Below are positions 14,965 through 23,405 of a stretch of DNA of 27,517 bases, piece after piece; positions within the stretch are counted from its first letter, which is position 1, and each line of letters starts with the position of its first letter. This DNA is from UBA1425 sp045537495. GTDB lineage: Bacteria; Bacillota; Clostridia; Oscillospirales; Acutalibacteraceae. Below the pieces are notes generated by a model that did not search any database, was not told the DNA's origin, and worked only from the letters and a program-made list of their open reading frames with translations. Both the position numbers and the translations under genes were made by a program. The stretch lies in the NCBI GenBank assembly GCA_045537495.1, contig JAZSPN010000024.1:1-27517 (forward strand). The letters run 5' to 3'.

Positions 14965-16749
14965 TTAATAAGAGTAATTCTGGCTCTGGTTAATGGAAGC
15001 TACCGTTGCATCGATAAGCTTATATGCTCTGTCGTAAGACTTCTTCATATTTGCTTCGTTCTTGCTGACGGCAACAGATTCTTTTTCGAGTTCAGCTTCA
15101 AGCCACGATGAGTAATCGTCCTGGGTGTTGGAGGTACGGATGGTCGAACGGTAAGAGAGATCCTTGTTGCCTACGAAATACATGATGTGGTAACCGTAGT
15201 CACTTTCGATGATTTCCACATCGCCGACATTTCTCGATTCGTCAAAGATCCAGTTGTCGAAGGAGTCAACCATCTGACCGGGATAAACCTTTTCGTAAAG
15301 ACCACCGTTTGTGCCGGAGCCGGGATCCTCTGTGTGCTCGTTGGCAAGTGCTGCAAAGGCATCTTCCGTCTTATCGGAAGCATTCCAGTCGGCGAGAACG
15401 CTTTCTGCAAGGGCTTTCTTTTCTGCAACGGCATCGGCATCGAGAGCTTCGCCCGTGGAGGGATCAACCGTTGTGAAGAGAATGTGACGTACATCGACAC
15501 ATTCCTGAGCGTACGAAGTCTTTACAAGGTATACTGCATAGGAAGCCTTGTCGGTCGTGATGACTTTCTTGTCGCCCGCCTTACGTGCGGAATCGAATGC
15601 CCATTTTGCAAATTCTTCGGATATGCTTGTAAGAGAGGACTTGGAAGTGCCGTAGCTCTTTGTCTGGCTGTCGTGGTCGTGAGCTTCTTCTTCTGTTTCT
15701 TCGGCAGTTTCTTCGGTTGTTTCCTCAGCAGTTTCTTCAGTAGCTTCTTCTGCTGTTTCTTCAGCTTTTTCTTCATCGTTTGCGTGAATGTACTCTTCGG
15801 CAGCATCGTTGAAGGAAGCTTCATCCGTTACCTTGGAAAGAAGAGCTTCAGCCTTCTTTGCCTGTTCGGCATTTGACTTTTCCTGACGTGCCTTGAGAGC
15901 ATCTTCCGTTTCACCGTCTTCGGCAGTGAGTGTTTCGTTTGCGAATTCATACAAACGAAGGTCAACAACATTGTACTCGGAAGGATCCTCGTTGTACTGT
16001 TCGTCAACGATTTCATCCGTATACTTTTCTTCGAAGCCCTTCTGCTTATCTTCGCTGTAACGCTGAACGATGAGCTCCTTCTTCATAAGGTTACGAAGGA
16101 AGTTTGCATTGATGCCTTCACCGTAATAAAGCTTAAGGTAGGAATTGAGAGAAAGCTGGATTGCACCTTCACCCGTACCGCCTGCATTTGCAGCGGTTTC
16201 GCGCATTGTGTCAAGGCTTTCCTCGATGTCGGCGAGGTCTTCTTCTGTTGTTACGTAGCCTTCTGCAACAGCGTTGTTATAGAGTGAATAGAATTCCTGC
16301 ATATAATCTACGGTTGCATCTGTGATGTACTCTGCCCATGTCTGGGTTTCGCCTTCCGGTGAGCCGGGATAATCCTGCTCTTCGGGGGACTTGGTGTAGT
16401 CGAAGCCGTAGATGTTGTATCCGTACTGGCTTTCGGACTGCTGTGCGTTGTTTACGATCTGCTGATACTGCATATAGTACATATATCCGTATTCAGCAAC
16501 ACTGACCTTATCTTCGCCGATGGTGAGTGCAGTCTGCATACGTGCAAAGACACCTGCCGACTTGAGAATGCCGAAAGCCGCACCTGCGATAACCGCCACG
16601 ACAAGAACAATGCCGATGACACGGCCGATAGCCTTGCCTGCATTGGGATGCTTTCTGCTTCTCTTTGCATTTTTCTTTGCTGCACCGGCGATTCGCTCTT
16701 TACGTTCCTGACGGTAGAGCTCAGCCTTGCTTTTTTCAGTTTTAGCCAC
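14965..16749 (-). CDS. Membrane-anchored PpiC-type peptidyl-prolyl isomerase / PrsA-like foldase
   Basis: Predicted extracytoplasmic folding factor for secreted proteins. Numbering here is from the in-frame ATG 16758. A basic cytoplasmic N terminus (1-40) precedes one transmembrane helix (about 43-67). A SurA_N-like helical segment follows. An acidic Thr/Glu run (326-363; TAEEATEETAEETTEE) ends in HDHD. The PPIC rotamase domain spans about 421-530 (VRHILFTT, GGLYEKVYPGQM, DYGYHIMYFVG). There is no lipobox, unlike classic PrsA, so it is held by a helix. I choose the GTG at 16749: aaaaggatg gives it normal spacing, whereas the ATG at 16758 lies inside that Shine-Dalgarno. This gives 594 aa. It has its own promoter and leads the GDPD gene. 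Confidence 0.9.
   Translation of the reverse strand: MAKTEKSKAELYRQERKERIAGAAKKNAKRSRKHPNAGKAIGRVIGIVLVVAVIAGAAFGILKSAGVFARMQTALTIGEDKVSVAEYGYMYYMQYQQIVNNAQQSESQYGYNIYGFDYTKSPEEQDYPGSPEGETQTWAEYITDATVDYMQEFYSLYNNAVAEGYVTTEEDLADIEESLDTMRETAANAGGTGEGAIQLSLNSYLKLYYGEGINANFLRNLMKKELIVQRYSEDKQKGFEEKYTDEIVDEQYNEDPSEYNVVDLRLYEFANETLTAEDGETEDALKARQEKSNAEQAKKAEALLSKVTDEASFNDAAEEYIHANDEEKAEETAEEATEETAEETTEETAEETEEEAHDHDSQTKSYGTSKSSLTSISEEFAKWAFDSARKAGDKKVITTDKASYAVYLVKTSYAQECVDVRHILFTTVDPSTGEALDADAVAEKKALAESVLADWNASDKTEDAFAALANEHTEDPGSGTNGGLYEKVYPGQMVDSFDNWIFDESRNVGDVEIIESDYGYHIMYFVGNKDLSYRSTIRTSNTQDDYSSWLEAELEKESVAVSKNEANMKKSYDRAYKLIDATVASINQSQNYSY
15680..15790 (-). repeat. Low-complexity Thr/Ala/Glu repeat inside the foldase gene
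   Basis: The minus strand holds runs of gaagaaac and gctgaagaa units coding TAEE/TEE steps. They form a degenerate microsatellite in frame between the N-terminal helical part and the PPIC domain. Length change here would keep frame only in multiples of three. Confidence 0.75.
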
Positions 16750-16756
16750 TTGAATC

Positions 16757-16764
16757 ATCCTTTT
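16757..16764 (-). promoter_or_regulatory. Ribosome binding site deciding a GTG start for the foldase
   Basis: On the minus strand aaaggat is followed by gattcaa and GTG at 16749. The in-frame ATG at 16758 overlaps this site, and no other Shine-Dalgarno serves it. Confidence 0.65.
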
Positions 16765-16801
16765 CGTTGATTATTGACCGGTATTCCGGCATAACGGTCT
16801 T

Positions 16802-16830
16802 ATTTTAAACCATTTTGAGAGTTTTGACAA
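16802..16830 (-). promoter_or_regulatory. Predicted sigma-A promoter of the foldase gene
   Basis: On the minus strand TTGTCA (16830-16825), a 17-bp spacer and TAAAAT (16807-16802) lie about 50 bp before the GTG start. A TACCTA-N12-TAGGTA inverted repeat (16831-16854) abuts the -35 element. Confidence 0.65.
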
Positions 16831-16907
16831 TACCTATTGACGAAAAAGTAGGTAATTATGTGCGAATTTTTACAAATAATTAACAATTTGAGCCCGAAAT
16901 CAGTGGA

Positions 16908-17876
16908 TTATTCCCATAATTTCCTGTTTTTGAACTCTTCGACGAACCAGATATCAGATATTTCGAAGGATTTATTATTCAGATATGACAAAATTTCCGC
17001 ATCTTCGGTGAAATCGAACACCAGCTTATATGAACAGAGAAACTGTTTTTTGTAGCCGAGGACACGGTTTTTGGCGTTGGTGCCGTACTTGCCGTCGCCG
17101 AGAAGGGGACAGCCGATCGAAGCCATGTGGGCTCTTATCTGGTGGGTGCGTCCCGTAAGAAGCTCAATCTCCACAAGACTCAGTCCCTTATGAGAATCAA
17201 GGACGCGGTACTTTGTTCTGATTTCCTTTGCACCTTCACGTTTTGAGCCGTATACGGTTACCTTGTTGTTCTTTTCGTCTTTTAAGAGCCAACCGCTCAG
17301 AAGTGCTTCTTTTTTCGGAGGGATTCCGTGTACTACGCAAAGGTACATTTTGTGAAGCTCACGTGTTTTCATTTTGCTGTTGAGTATGCGCAGTGACTGA
17401 GCGTTTTTTGCGGCAATAACTATACCGCAGGTGTTGCGGTCGATACGGTTTACGAGGGATGGCACGAAAGACTGTTCGTTGCCGGGATCGTATTCGCCTT
17501 TTTCGTAAAGATACCGTTTTACTCTCGTGATGAGGGTGTCGCAGTACTCGGTATCGTCGGGATGCGACAGTAAACCGACTTTTTTGTTGAGCAGAATGAT
17601 ATTCTCATCCTCGTAGACTATATCTATATTTTTCGAGGCTTTCAGAAAATCGTAATGAGCTTCGCCTTTTTCAAAAAATGAATCGTTTATGTACAGAGAG
17701 ATTTCATCGCCGATGCTCAGTCTGTCGGAGATCTGTGCACGTTTGCCGTTGAGCTTTATTCTTTTTGTACGGATATATTTGTACAGAAGTGAAGAAGGCA
17801 GAGTCGGAAGACTTTTGGTGAGGAATTTATCGAGTCTTTGACCTGCATCGTTTTGTTTGACTGTCAGCGTTTTCAA
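16908..17876 (-). CDS. RluA-family 23S rRNA/tRNA pseudouridine synthase
   Basis: Converts specific uridines in RNA to pseudouridine. The 322-aa protein has an N-terminal S4 RNA-binding domain (about 12-60; GQRLDKFLTKSLP, YKYIRTKRIKLNG). The catalytic domain shows NRIDRNTCG (143-151) with the catalytic Asp at 146, and GRTHQIRAHMA (242-252) with GDGKYG after it. The usual HRLDRxTSG is changed at three flanking positions, but the Asp is kept. The start is TTG at 17876, with gagaggt seven bases upstream. It is the last gene of a five-gene operon, 15 bp after the FAD oxidoreductase gene. The target uridine cannot be told; RluC/D-like large-subunit sites are possible. Confidence 0.93.
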   Translation of the reverse strand: MKTLTVKQNDAGQRLDKFLTKSLPTLPSSLLYKYIRTKRIKLNGKRAQISDRLSIGDEISLYINDSFFEKGEAHYDFLKASKNIDIVYEDENIILLNKKVGLLSHPDDTEYCDTLITRVKRYLYEKGEYDPGNEQSFVPSLVNRIDRNTCGIVIAAKNAQSLRILNSKMKTRELHKMYLCVVHGIPPKKEALLSGWLLKDEKNNKVTVYGSKREGAKEIRTKYRVLDSHKGLSLVEIELLTGRTHQIRAHMASIGCPLLGDGKYGTNAKNRVLGYKKQFLCSYKLVFDFTEDAEILSYLNNKSFEISDIWFVEEFKNRKLWE

Positions 17877-17891
17877 TTCGGTTACCTCTCA

Positions 17892-19217
17892 TTAAAGTCT
17901 GGAGAAAAATGAAGTGTACTTTTCACTCCACTTATGTACCGCGGAATGAGAATACGTTGCGGGCATCATTGCGACGGTAGCCGCGGCACCTGCAACCTGA
18001 GAAGCGATTTTTATGAGCTTCGTAAGAAGAATTCTGTCGGTACAAAGGCTTTTTGCCTTGCTTGCGATATTTTTCGGAGCGAGATGGAGTGATTTAAGAC
18101 CGGTGAAGTTGGCACTGATGTTGATAAGCGACTCGTCGACAAAGCCGGATTCGAACAGATAGTCGATTTCGGCGGGCTCAAGATTGAACAGACCGTTTTT
18201 GACGGTTGCAAGCACCGAGAAGCCTTCGCCGAGATATTTGTAGTAGCTTCTTTGATACTTCCAGAGTGTTTCGGCGGAAAAAACACCTTCGCTGTCGTCG
18301 AGGACGGTGTTTATGAGAAGTGCGGAGGCTTTAAGAGAATTTGCTATACCCGAGCCGATAAGAGGAACCGTCATGAATGCGCTGTCGCCGATAGCGGCGT
18401 AGCCGTCGGCAACAAGAACGGAAAGAGGCTGGCGTATCGGAATGTGGACAAACTGTCCTCCGCGGAGAACTTTTTCTCCGATGTGAGGATTCGTGCGGCG
18501 AAGCTCAAAAAGAGTTTTTTCGACTTCATCAAGACCGAACTCGTCGAAACGGACAATCAGCACATCGACGAAGTTTTCTTCGGTGGCAACCCAGGCAACC
18601 TTCTTTTCTCCGCCCTGCATCAGATAGACTTCGTAGCTGTGTTCGGGACAGAAGTCACCCGTTCTTTCGAAGAACGCGCGGTAGGCGTGAGCTCTTTCAC
18701 CGAAGGCGGGAGTTTTTTCTATTCCGAAGAAATCGGGCAAAGAGGATCTGATGACGGAATCGATACCGCACGCATCAATTACGAGATCGGCATACATTTT
18801 TTTGCCGTCGGCGACGACACCGCAGACACGGCTTCCCAGAACGACGGGTGCGGTAACGGATGTGCCGAACATGAATTTGACACCGCAATTTTTTGCATGA
18901 GAAATGAGATGTGCATATATGTCGGAGCGTTCCATTTTGATTTCGAGCTCATCTTCGGGGATATTCTGTGTTACGGGGACGGTCAGTGACGGATTGAAGA
19001 ACGTCATATTTTCTTTATATTCGTATTTTTCACGTGCGGGATAAGGAATTCCGGCATTTGTGAAAGACTTCGGATCAAATATGTCGGTCCAGTCGTAGCC
19101 GAGAGAGGCTTCGCTGTTTTTTTCGATGACGGTTACGTCGAAACCTCTTTTTGAAAGTCCGGCGGCGGCGGAAAGACCGCCGTGACCTGCACCTGCAACG
19201 ATTATTTTTTTACTCAT
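17892..19217 (-). CDS. FAD-dependent oxidoreductase (geranylgeranyl reductase / monooxygenase-like)
   Basis: A flavoprotein of the large PHBH-like group, with unknown substrate. The Rossmann motif AGAGHGGLSAAAG (8-20) and acidic IEKN (31-34) bind the ADP part of FAD. A middle ADLVIDACG stretch and the GD motif in AAIGDSAFMTVPLIGSG (275-291) bind the ribityl chain. The GD region is followed by a helix (GIANSLKASALLINTVL) typical of geranylgeranyl reductases and halogenases. The C terminus (about 360-441) is helical and may touch the membrane. It overlaps the EamA gene by 8 bp and is followed after 15 bp by the pseudouridine synthase, so it is inside a tight operon. Membrane lipid or quinone modification would fit but is conjecture. 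Confidence 0.85.
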   Translation of the reverse strand: MSKKIIVAGAGHGGLSAAAGLSKRGFDVTVIEKNSEASLGYDWTDIFDPKSFTNAGIPYPAREKYEYKENMTFFNPSLTVPVTQNIPEDELEIKMERSDIYAHLISHAKNCGVKFMFGTSVTAPVVLGSRVCGVVADGKKMYADLVIDACGIDSVIRSSLPDFFGIEKTPAFGERAHAYRAFFERTGDFCPEHSYEVYLMQGGEKKVAWVATEENFVDVLIVRFDEFGLDEVEKTLFELRRTNPHIGEKVLRGGQFVHIPIRQPLSVLVADGYAAIGDSAFMTVPLIGSGIANSLKASALLINTVLDDSEGVFSAETLWKYQRSYYKYLGEGFSVLATVKNGLFNLEPAEIDYLFESGFVDESLINISANFTGLKSLHLAPKNIASKAKSLCTDRILLTKLIKIASQVAGAAATVAMMPATYSHSAVHKWSEKYTSFFSRL

Positions 19218-20124
19218 CAGAAATACTTCCTTTCCTGAGCTTGTTGAAAACAGTGTCGGGTATCTGAGTCAGAATTATTGCGACGAACATTATTACACAG
19301 CCGAGAATTTCTTTTGCCGTAAGAGCTTCCTTGAGAAGTATCCAGCCGCAGATAACGGAGAAAACCGATTCAAGACAGAGAAGAATTGATGCGACGGTGG
19401 GATCGGTGTTTTTCTGTCCGATCAATTGAAGAGTAAAGGCGACACCGCAGCTCATGACGCCGGCATAAAGGATTTCGGGCGTGACGGTGAGGATATCGGC
19501 AACGACGGGCTCTTCGAAAATGAACATGCAGATGCACGACAGAATACCGGAAACCGAAAACTGAAGGAATGACAGAGAAACACAGTCAACGTGGGGTGTG
19601 TATTTGTCGGCAACGATGATGTGAACGGCAAAGAAGAAGGAACAGCCGAGAGCGAGAAGCTCACCTTGACCGAAGGAGCCTATTTCTCCGCCGCAAAGAA
19701 GAAATACACCGACGGCGGCAATGGCGACACTGAGCCAGACCACGCCCGAGGTTTTCTTGCGAAGAAAAAGACCGAGTATCGGAACCTGAATCATGTATAA
19801 GGCGGTGAGAAATCCGATTTTTCCCGAAGTGGTGTAGTTGAAAGCGAACTGCTGTAAGTTATGTGCTACAAAGAGGCAAAGACCGCAGAGAAGTCCGCCG
19901 ACGAGGAGAGTTTTTGATTCCTTCTTTTTAAGTGAAAAACCGCCTTTTATGCAGTTGCGTACCGCGAGAGGCAAAAGCGATAAAGCGCCGACAACCGTTC
20001 TGATACCGTTGAAGGTGAAGCCCTCGACGACATCCATGCCGTTACTTTGAGCGACGAAGGATAAGCCCCAGATAAGAGCGGCAAGAAGCAGGGGGAGGGA
20101 ACTGCTGATTTTACCGAGTTTCAT
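19210..20124 (-). CDS. DMT-superfamily (EamA) transporter
   Basis: A predicted ten-helix inner-membrane permease of the drug/metabolite transporter superfamily. The 304-aa length fits two EamA repeats of five helices each. The first begins LPLLLAALIWGLSFVAQS. The second ends ASILLCLESVFSVICGWILLKEALTAKEILGC, which holds the family's conserved glutamate-bearing E...EALTA.E..G block. The start ATG overlaps the YgiQ stop in an ATGA (4 bp), so translation is coupled. Its last 8 bp overlap the FAD oxidoreductase. Substrate unknown; members export amino acids, drugs or nucleotide sugars. Confidence 0.93.
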   Translation of the reverse strand: MKLGKISSSLPLLLAALIWGLSFVAQSNGMDVVEGFTFNGIRTVVGALSLLPLAVRNCIKGGFSLKKKESKTLLVGGLLCGLCLFVAHNLQQFAFNYTTSGKIGFLTALYMIQVPILGLFLRKKTSGVVWLSVAIAAVGVFLLCGGEIGSFGQGELLALGCSFFFAVHIIVADKYTPHVDCVSLSFLQFSVSGILSCICMFIFEEPVVADILTVTPEILYAGVMSCGVAFTLQLIGQKNTDPTVASILLCLESVFSVICGWILLKEALTAKEILGCVIMFVAIILTQIPDTVFNKLRKGSISDE

Positions 20125-21974
20125 TTTCTGTATTTTCCGTCCTTTTTACGTTGTGGTTTATTTTTTGAAAAAGCTGTGTTTTTTGGTCTGATAAGGCATT
20201 TTTCGGCAGTGCCGATAAGATCTTTTCTGTTCGCTTTAATCAGCGCTTCTCTGACGAGATCCGCATTTTTCGGAACACTCCACTGCAAAAGTGCACGTTG
20301 GAGCGCTTTTTCGTGCGGATCCGTAACGACATATACCTTTTTATTAGTTAACGGATTTATACCCGTATAGTACATGACCGTAGATGCCGTTCCCGGAGTC
20401 GGATAAAAATCCTGAACCTGTTCGGGACGGCAGTTGTTCTTTTTGAGATACGAAGCAAGCAGGGCGGCATCGCCGAGAGTGCTTCCGGGGTGACTCGACA
20501 TGAGATACGGAACGAGATACTGCTCTTTTCCGAAAGATTTTGTAAGCTCAAAGTAGCGCTTGCGGAATTTGTCGTAAACCGAGATGTTCGGTTTACCCAT
20601 GAGGGATAAAACGTTGTCGCAACAGTGCTCGGGAGCAACCTTCAGTTGTCCGCTGATGTGATCGCGTACAAGCTTTTTGAAGAAAGTTTCGTCCTTGTCG
20701 AGTATCAGATAATCGAATCTTATGCCTGAGCGTATAAATATTTTTTTGATTTTCGGAAGTCTTTCAAGCCTTCTTAAAAGCTCAACATATTCGCTGTGAT
20801 CGACACGCAGATTTTTACACGGAGACGGCGCAAGGCACTTTTTGCCTGCACAGACACCGTTTTTAAGCTGTTGTTCACACGACGGATAACGGAAATTAGC
20901 GGTGGGACCGCCCACATCGTGAATAAATCCCTTGAAGTCGGGCATTGATGTTATTTCTTTTGCTTCTTCGATTACGGATTCGATGCTTCTTGAGCGTACA
21001 CTTCGTCCCTGATGAAATGAGAGTGCACAGAAATTGCAGCCGCCGAAACAGCCCCTGTTGTGGGTTATCGAAAACTTGACTTCCTCTATTGCGGGAACAC
21101 CGCCGAGAGATTCGTACATCGGATGGTAGTTTCTTGTAAAGGGAAGTGCATATACTTTGTCGAGCTCTTCACGTTCAAGCGGGAACGCGGGAGGATTCTG
21201 GACGAGCATTTTGTCGCCGTAAAATTCGGTTACGGCTTTACCGTTGACGGCATCCTGCTCACGGTACTGGAGAGAGAATGCTCTTGCGTAAAGACGTTTA
21301 TCGTGTTTCAGACTGTCGTAGCTGAAACCGCCGACGGCCTCGTAATGGAGCTTTTCGTCTTTGTCGGCGAGGTATACGGTGCCGCGGATGTCACGGAGCT
21401 TTCCTATCGGTATGCCTTTGTCGAGAAGCTCTGCAATGCGGAGAATCGACCGTTCACCCATTCCGTAAGAGAGAAGGTCGGCACCCGAGTCGATGAGGAT
21501 GCTCTTGCGGACGGCATCGTCCCAGTAATCGTAATGGGCAAAACGGCGCAAAGAAGCTTCCAGACCTCCGATAATAATCGGAACATCGCCGTAAGCCTGA
21601 CGGATTTTTGAACAGTAGACTATAACTGCACGGTCGGGACGGAGTCCCGTTTTTCCGCCGGGAGAATATGAGTCGACGGAACGCTTGCGTTTTGCGACGG
21701 TATAGTGAGCGACCATGGAGTCGATGTTTCCCGATGTGACGAGAAATCCGAGGCGAGGTCTTGAAAAACGCATGAAATCTTTTGTCGAGCGGAAATCGGG
21801 TTGCGGAAGAATGGCGACGCGGAAGCCCTTGCTTTCGAGAAGTCTTGATAAAATGGCAACGCCGAAACTCGGGTGATCAACGTAGGCGTCACCCGTGACA
21901 TAGACAAAATCAGGTCGGTCCCAGCCGAGATCAGTCATTTCTTCTTTTGTAACAGGTAGAAATTTATCGTTCAT
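20121..21974 (-). CDS. YgiQ-family radical SAM protein
   Basis: A radical S-adenosylmethionine enzyme of unknown reaction, 617 aa. The N-terminal UPF0313/YgiQ domain shows FLPVTKEEMTDLGWDRPDFV and GDAYVDHPSFG. The 4Fe-4S motif is C309-x3-C313-x2-C316 in RGCFGGCNFCALSFHQGR. Further family signatures are KVAPEHCCDNVLSLMGKP, VPYLMSSHPGST and VQDFYPTPGTAST. A Lys-rich tail (KKDGKYRK) is typical. The start ATG 21974 follows gaagga and overlaps the O-antigen ligase-like gene by 11 bp; the stop overlaps the EamA gene. The family is common in anaerobes and has no proven substrate. Confidence 0.96.
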   Translation of the reverse strand: MNDKFLPVTKEEMTDLGWDRPDFVYVTGDAYVDHPSFGVAILSRLLESKGFRVAILPQPDFRSTKDFMRFSRPRLGFLVTSGNIDSMVAHYTVAKRKRSVDSYSPGGKTGLRPDRAVIVYCSKIRQAYGDVPIIIGGLEASLRRFAHYDYWDDAVRKSILIDSGADLLSYGMGERSILRIAELLDKGIPIGKLRDIRGTVYLADKDEKLHYEAVGGFSYDSLKHDKRLYARAFSLQYREQDAVNGKAVTEFYGDKMLVQNPPAFPLEREELDKVYALPFTRNYHPMYESLGGVPAIEEVKFSITHNRGCFGGCNFCALSFHQGRSVRSRSIESVIEEAKEITSMPDFKGFIHDVGGPTANFRYPSCEQQLKNGVCAGKKCLAPSPCKNLRVDHSEYVELLRRLERLPKIKKIFIRSGIRFDYLILDKDETFFKKLVRDHISGQLKVAPEHCCDNVLSLMGKPNISVYDKFRKRYFELTKSFGKEQYLVPYLMSSHPGSTLGDAALLASYLKKNNCRPEQVQDFYPTPGTASTVMYYTGINPLTNKKVYVVTDPHEKALQRALLQWSVPKNADLVREALIKANRKDLIGTAEKCLIRPKNTAFSKNKPQRKKDGKYRK

Positions 21975-23271
21975 AAGTTAATTCCTTCGGTTGAGTTGTA
22001 TACGGGATATCGGATGAAGTTTTTTGAAGGGAGAGAGTTGCATCGGCGATTGCGAAAATGAACATGAGATAAAAAATCGGTTTAATGCCGTAAATCGTGT
22101 AGTCGGTCAACGAACAGACACAGAAGCCGAAGAAAGAGGAAAGGCAGGTTACGGCAACGGATTTTGTGAAAGCATCTTTTTTGTAAAGTCTGATAATACG
22201 GATAAGAAAGACGACGAAAGCGGCGGCGAGAAGCAATGCACCGATCAAACCGTTTTCGAGCAGTATTTCAAGAAAAAGATTATGGGCATGGGGCTGATTT
22301 ATGGAGTAGGTTTCTTTAAGCTGATTTCCGACGTTGGCGACACCCGTGCCGTAGCCGAAAATCAAGTGGCCGTCGAGCATGTCGAAGCAAGCCTTAAAGA
22401 TGTCGGAGCGTGTGTTGATGGAGATGTCGTCGGAGCTGAAAATGGTAAGAAGGCGTTTGAAAACACCGCTTGAAGTTGCGGCGATGATGAAGAGAAGACC
22501 GACGGCGGTGAGGAGAAGCTTCAAAAAGTACTTTCTGCCGTGGAAGAAAAGCACGGTGAAAGCGACGGCAATTGCGAGATAGGGACCTCTCGAGTAGGAG
22601 AGCGCGATGCCCGAAATTGAAAAGATGAAGCAGAAGAAGCCGATGATTTTTTTCTTTTTTGAATCGGCAAAGAACATGCAGTGAGCGGCGAGCGGAGCGG
22701 CGATGACGAGAAACAGTGCGTAGAATATGGGATTCGTGAAAGTGCCGCTTGCACGCTGAGGAATGTATATAAACTCGGTTCTGTTGAAATGGGCGAGGAT
22801 ACTGTCGGGAAGGAGCGTTTCGGTGCAGAATTTTGCAACCGCCGTATCGAGAAGGTGCCAGAAGGGATTGAACATTCCCTTCAACGGCTTGTGTATGAGA
22901 GCACCGTAATGGAAAAGGAACATCTGGATTATGCCGATACAGCCGGCGATACCTCCGCTCAAAGCACCGCAGAAGATGAGCGAACGGATTTTTTCTTCGC
23001 TGTCGGCGAAGGAGAGTACGGCGATGTTTGCCGTAAAGGCGAAGAGCCATACCGCGGTGAAGGCGAGTCCCGAAACGATGTTTTCGGAATAAAACAGACC
23101 GATTATCATATATGTAAAAAAGACGGTGAAGGCTTTTTGTATCGGAGAGAAGGAAAAACCGTTCTTAAATCTCAAGGTCAGAGCAAAAACGGTTATTGCG
23201 AGAATGGGGGCTATGTATTCAGGCAGAAGAGCGAACAGGAGAAAAAGTACCGGCAGGAGTCGTTTTTTCAT
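21964..23271 (-). CDS. O-antigen ligase / Wzy-like polymerase family membrane protein
   Basis: A 435-aa polytopic membrane protein (about 11-12 helices) of the Wzy_C/O-antigen ligase family, which joins or polymerises lipid-linked glycans outside the membrane. The characteristic large external loop lies before the late helices and ends in NQPHAHNLFLEILLENGLIG, the H..HN...E family motif; ALSYSRGPYLAIAVA is a second family block. In a Gram-positive the acceptor would be a wall or capsular polymer, not LPS. The start ATG 23271 follows aaggaagga, with a strong promoter upstream. It heads the operon with YgiQ, EamA, FAD oxidoreductase and RluA. No glycosyltransferase genes lie beside it. Confidence 0.9.
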   Translation of the reverse strand: MKKRLLPVLFLLFALLPEYIAPILAITVFALTLRFKNGFSFSPIQKAFTVFFTYMIIGLFYSENIVSGLAFTAVWLFAFTANIAVLSFADSEEKIRSLIFCGALSGGIAGCIGIIQMFLFHYGALIHKPLKGMFNPFWHLLDTAVAKFCTETLLPDSILAHFNRTEFIYIPQRASGTFTNPIFYALFLVIAAPLAAHCMFFADSKKKKIIGFFCFIFSISGIALSYSRGPYLAIAVAFTVLFFHGRKYFLKLLLTAVGLLFIIAATSSGVFKRLLTIFSSDDISINTRSDIFKACFDMLDGHLIFGYGTGVANVGNQLKETYSINQPHAHNLFLEILLENGLIGALLLAAAFVVFLIRIIRLYKKDAFTKSVAVTCLSSFFGFCVCSLTDYTIYGIKPIFYLMFIFAIADATLSLQKTSSDIPYTTQPKELTYER

Positions 23272-23305
23272 TTTACTGTCCTTCCTTGATGATAATTTAC
23301 TCTTA

Positions 23306-23334
23306 ATTATACATTAAATATTAAATGGTTTCAA
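23306..23334 (-). promoter_or_regulatory. Predicted sigma-A promoter of the five-gene operon
   Basis: On the minus strand TTGAAA (23334-23329), a 17-bp spacer and a perfect TATAAT (23311-23306) precede the O-antigen ligase-like start by about 35 bp. No other promoter is evident inside the operon down to 16908. Confidence 0.75.
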
Positions 23335-23372
23335 TAAAATTATGAACAAATTAATAAACTTTGCAAAAAGAC

Positions 23373-23401
23373 TTGATTTTTTTGGAAAAAGCGGTTAGAA
23401 T
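23373..23401 (+). promoter_or_regulatory. groES: Predicted sigma-A promoter of groES-groEL
   Basis: TTGATT (23373-23378), a 17-bp spacer and TAGAAT (23396-23401) put the start at about 23408, inside the CIRCE element. The layout is the standard one for HrcA-repressed chaperone operons. Confidence 0.75.
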
Positions 23402-23405
23402 AGAT

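Noticed and set aside
15680..15790. Repeat tract as a CRISPR-like array
   Set aside because: Units are short, contiguous and in frame within a coding sequence, with no spacers.
16855..16907. Terminator after the RluA gene
   Set aside because: Only weak AT-rich complementarity (caaat/atttg) is visible; no convincing stem with a T tract.
22394..23289. Long frames (218 and 202 codons) on either strand over the O-antigen ligase-like gene
   Set aside because: They are Arg/His-rich or Glu/Gly-rich shadows of a real membrane-protein gene with good start signals.
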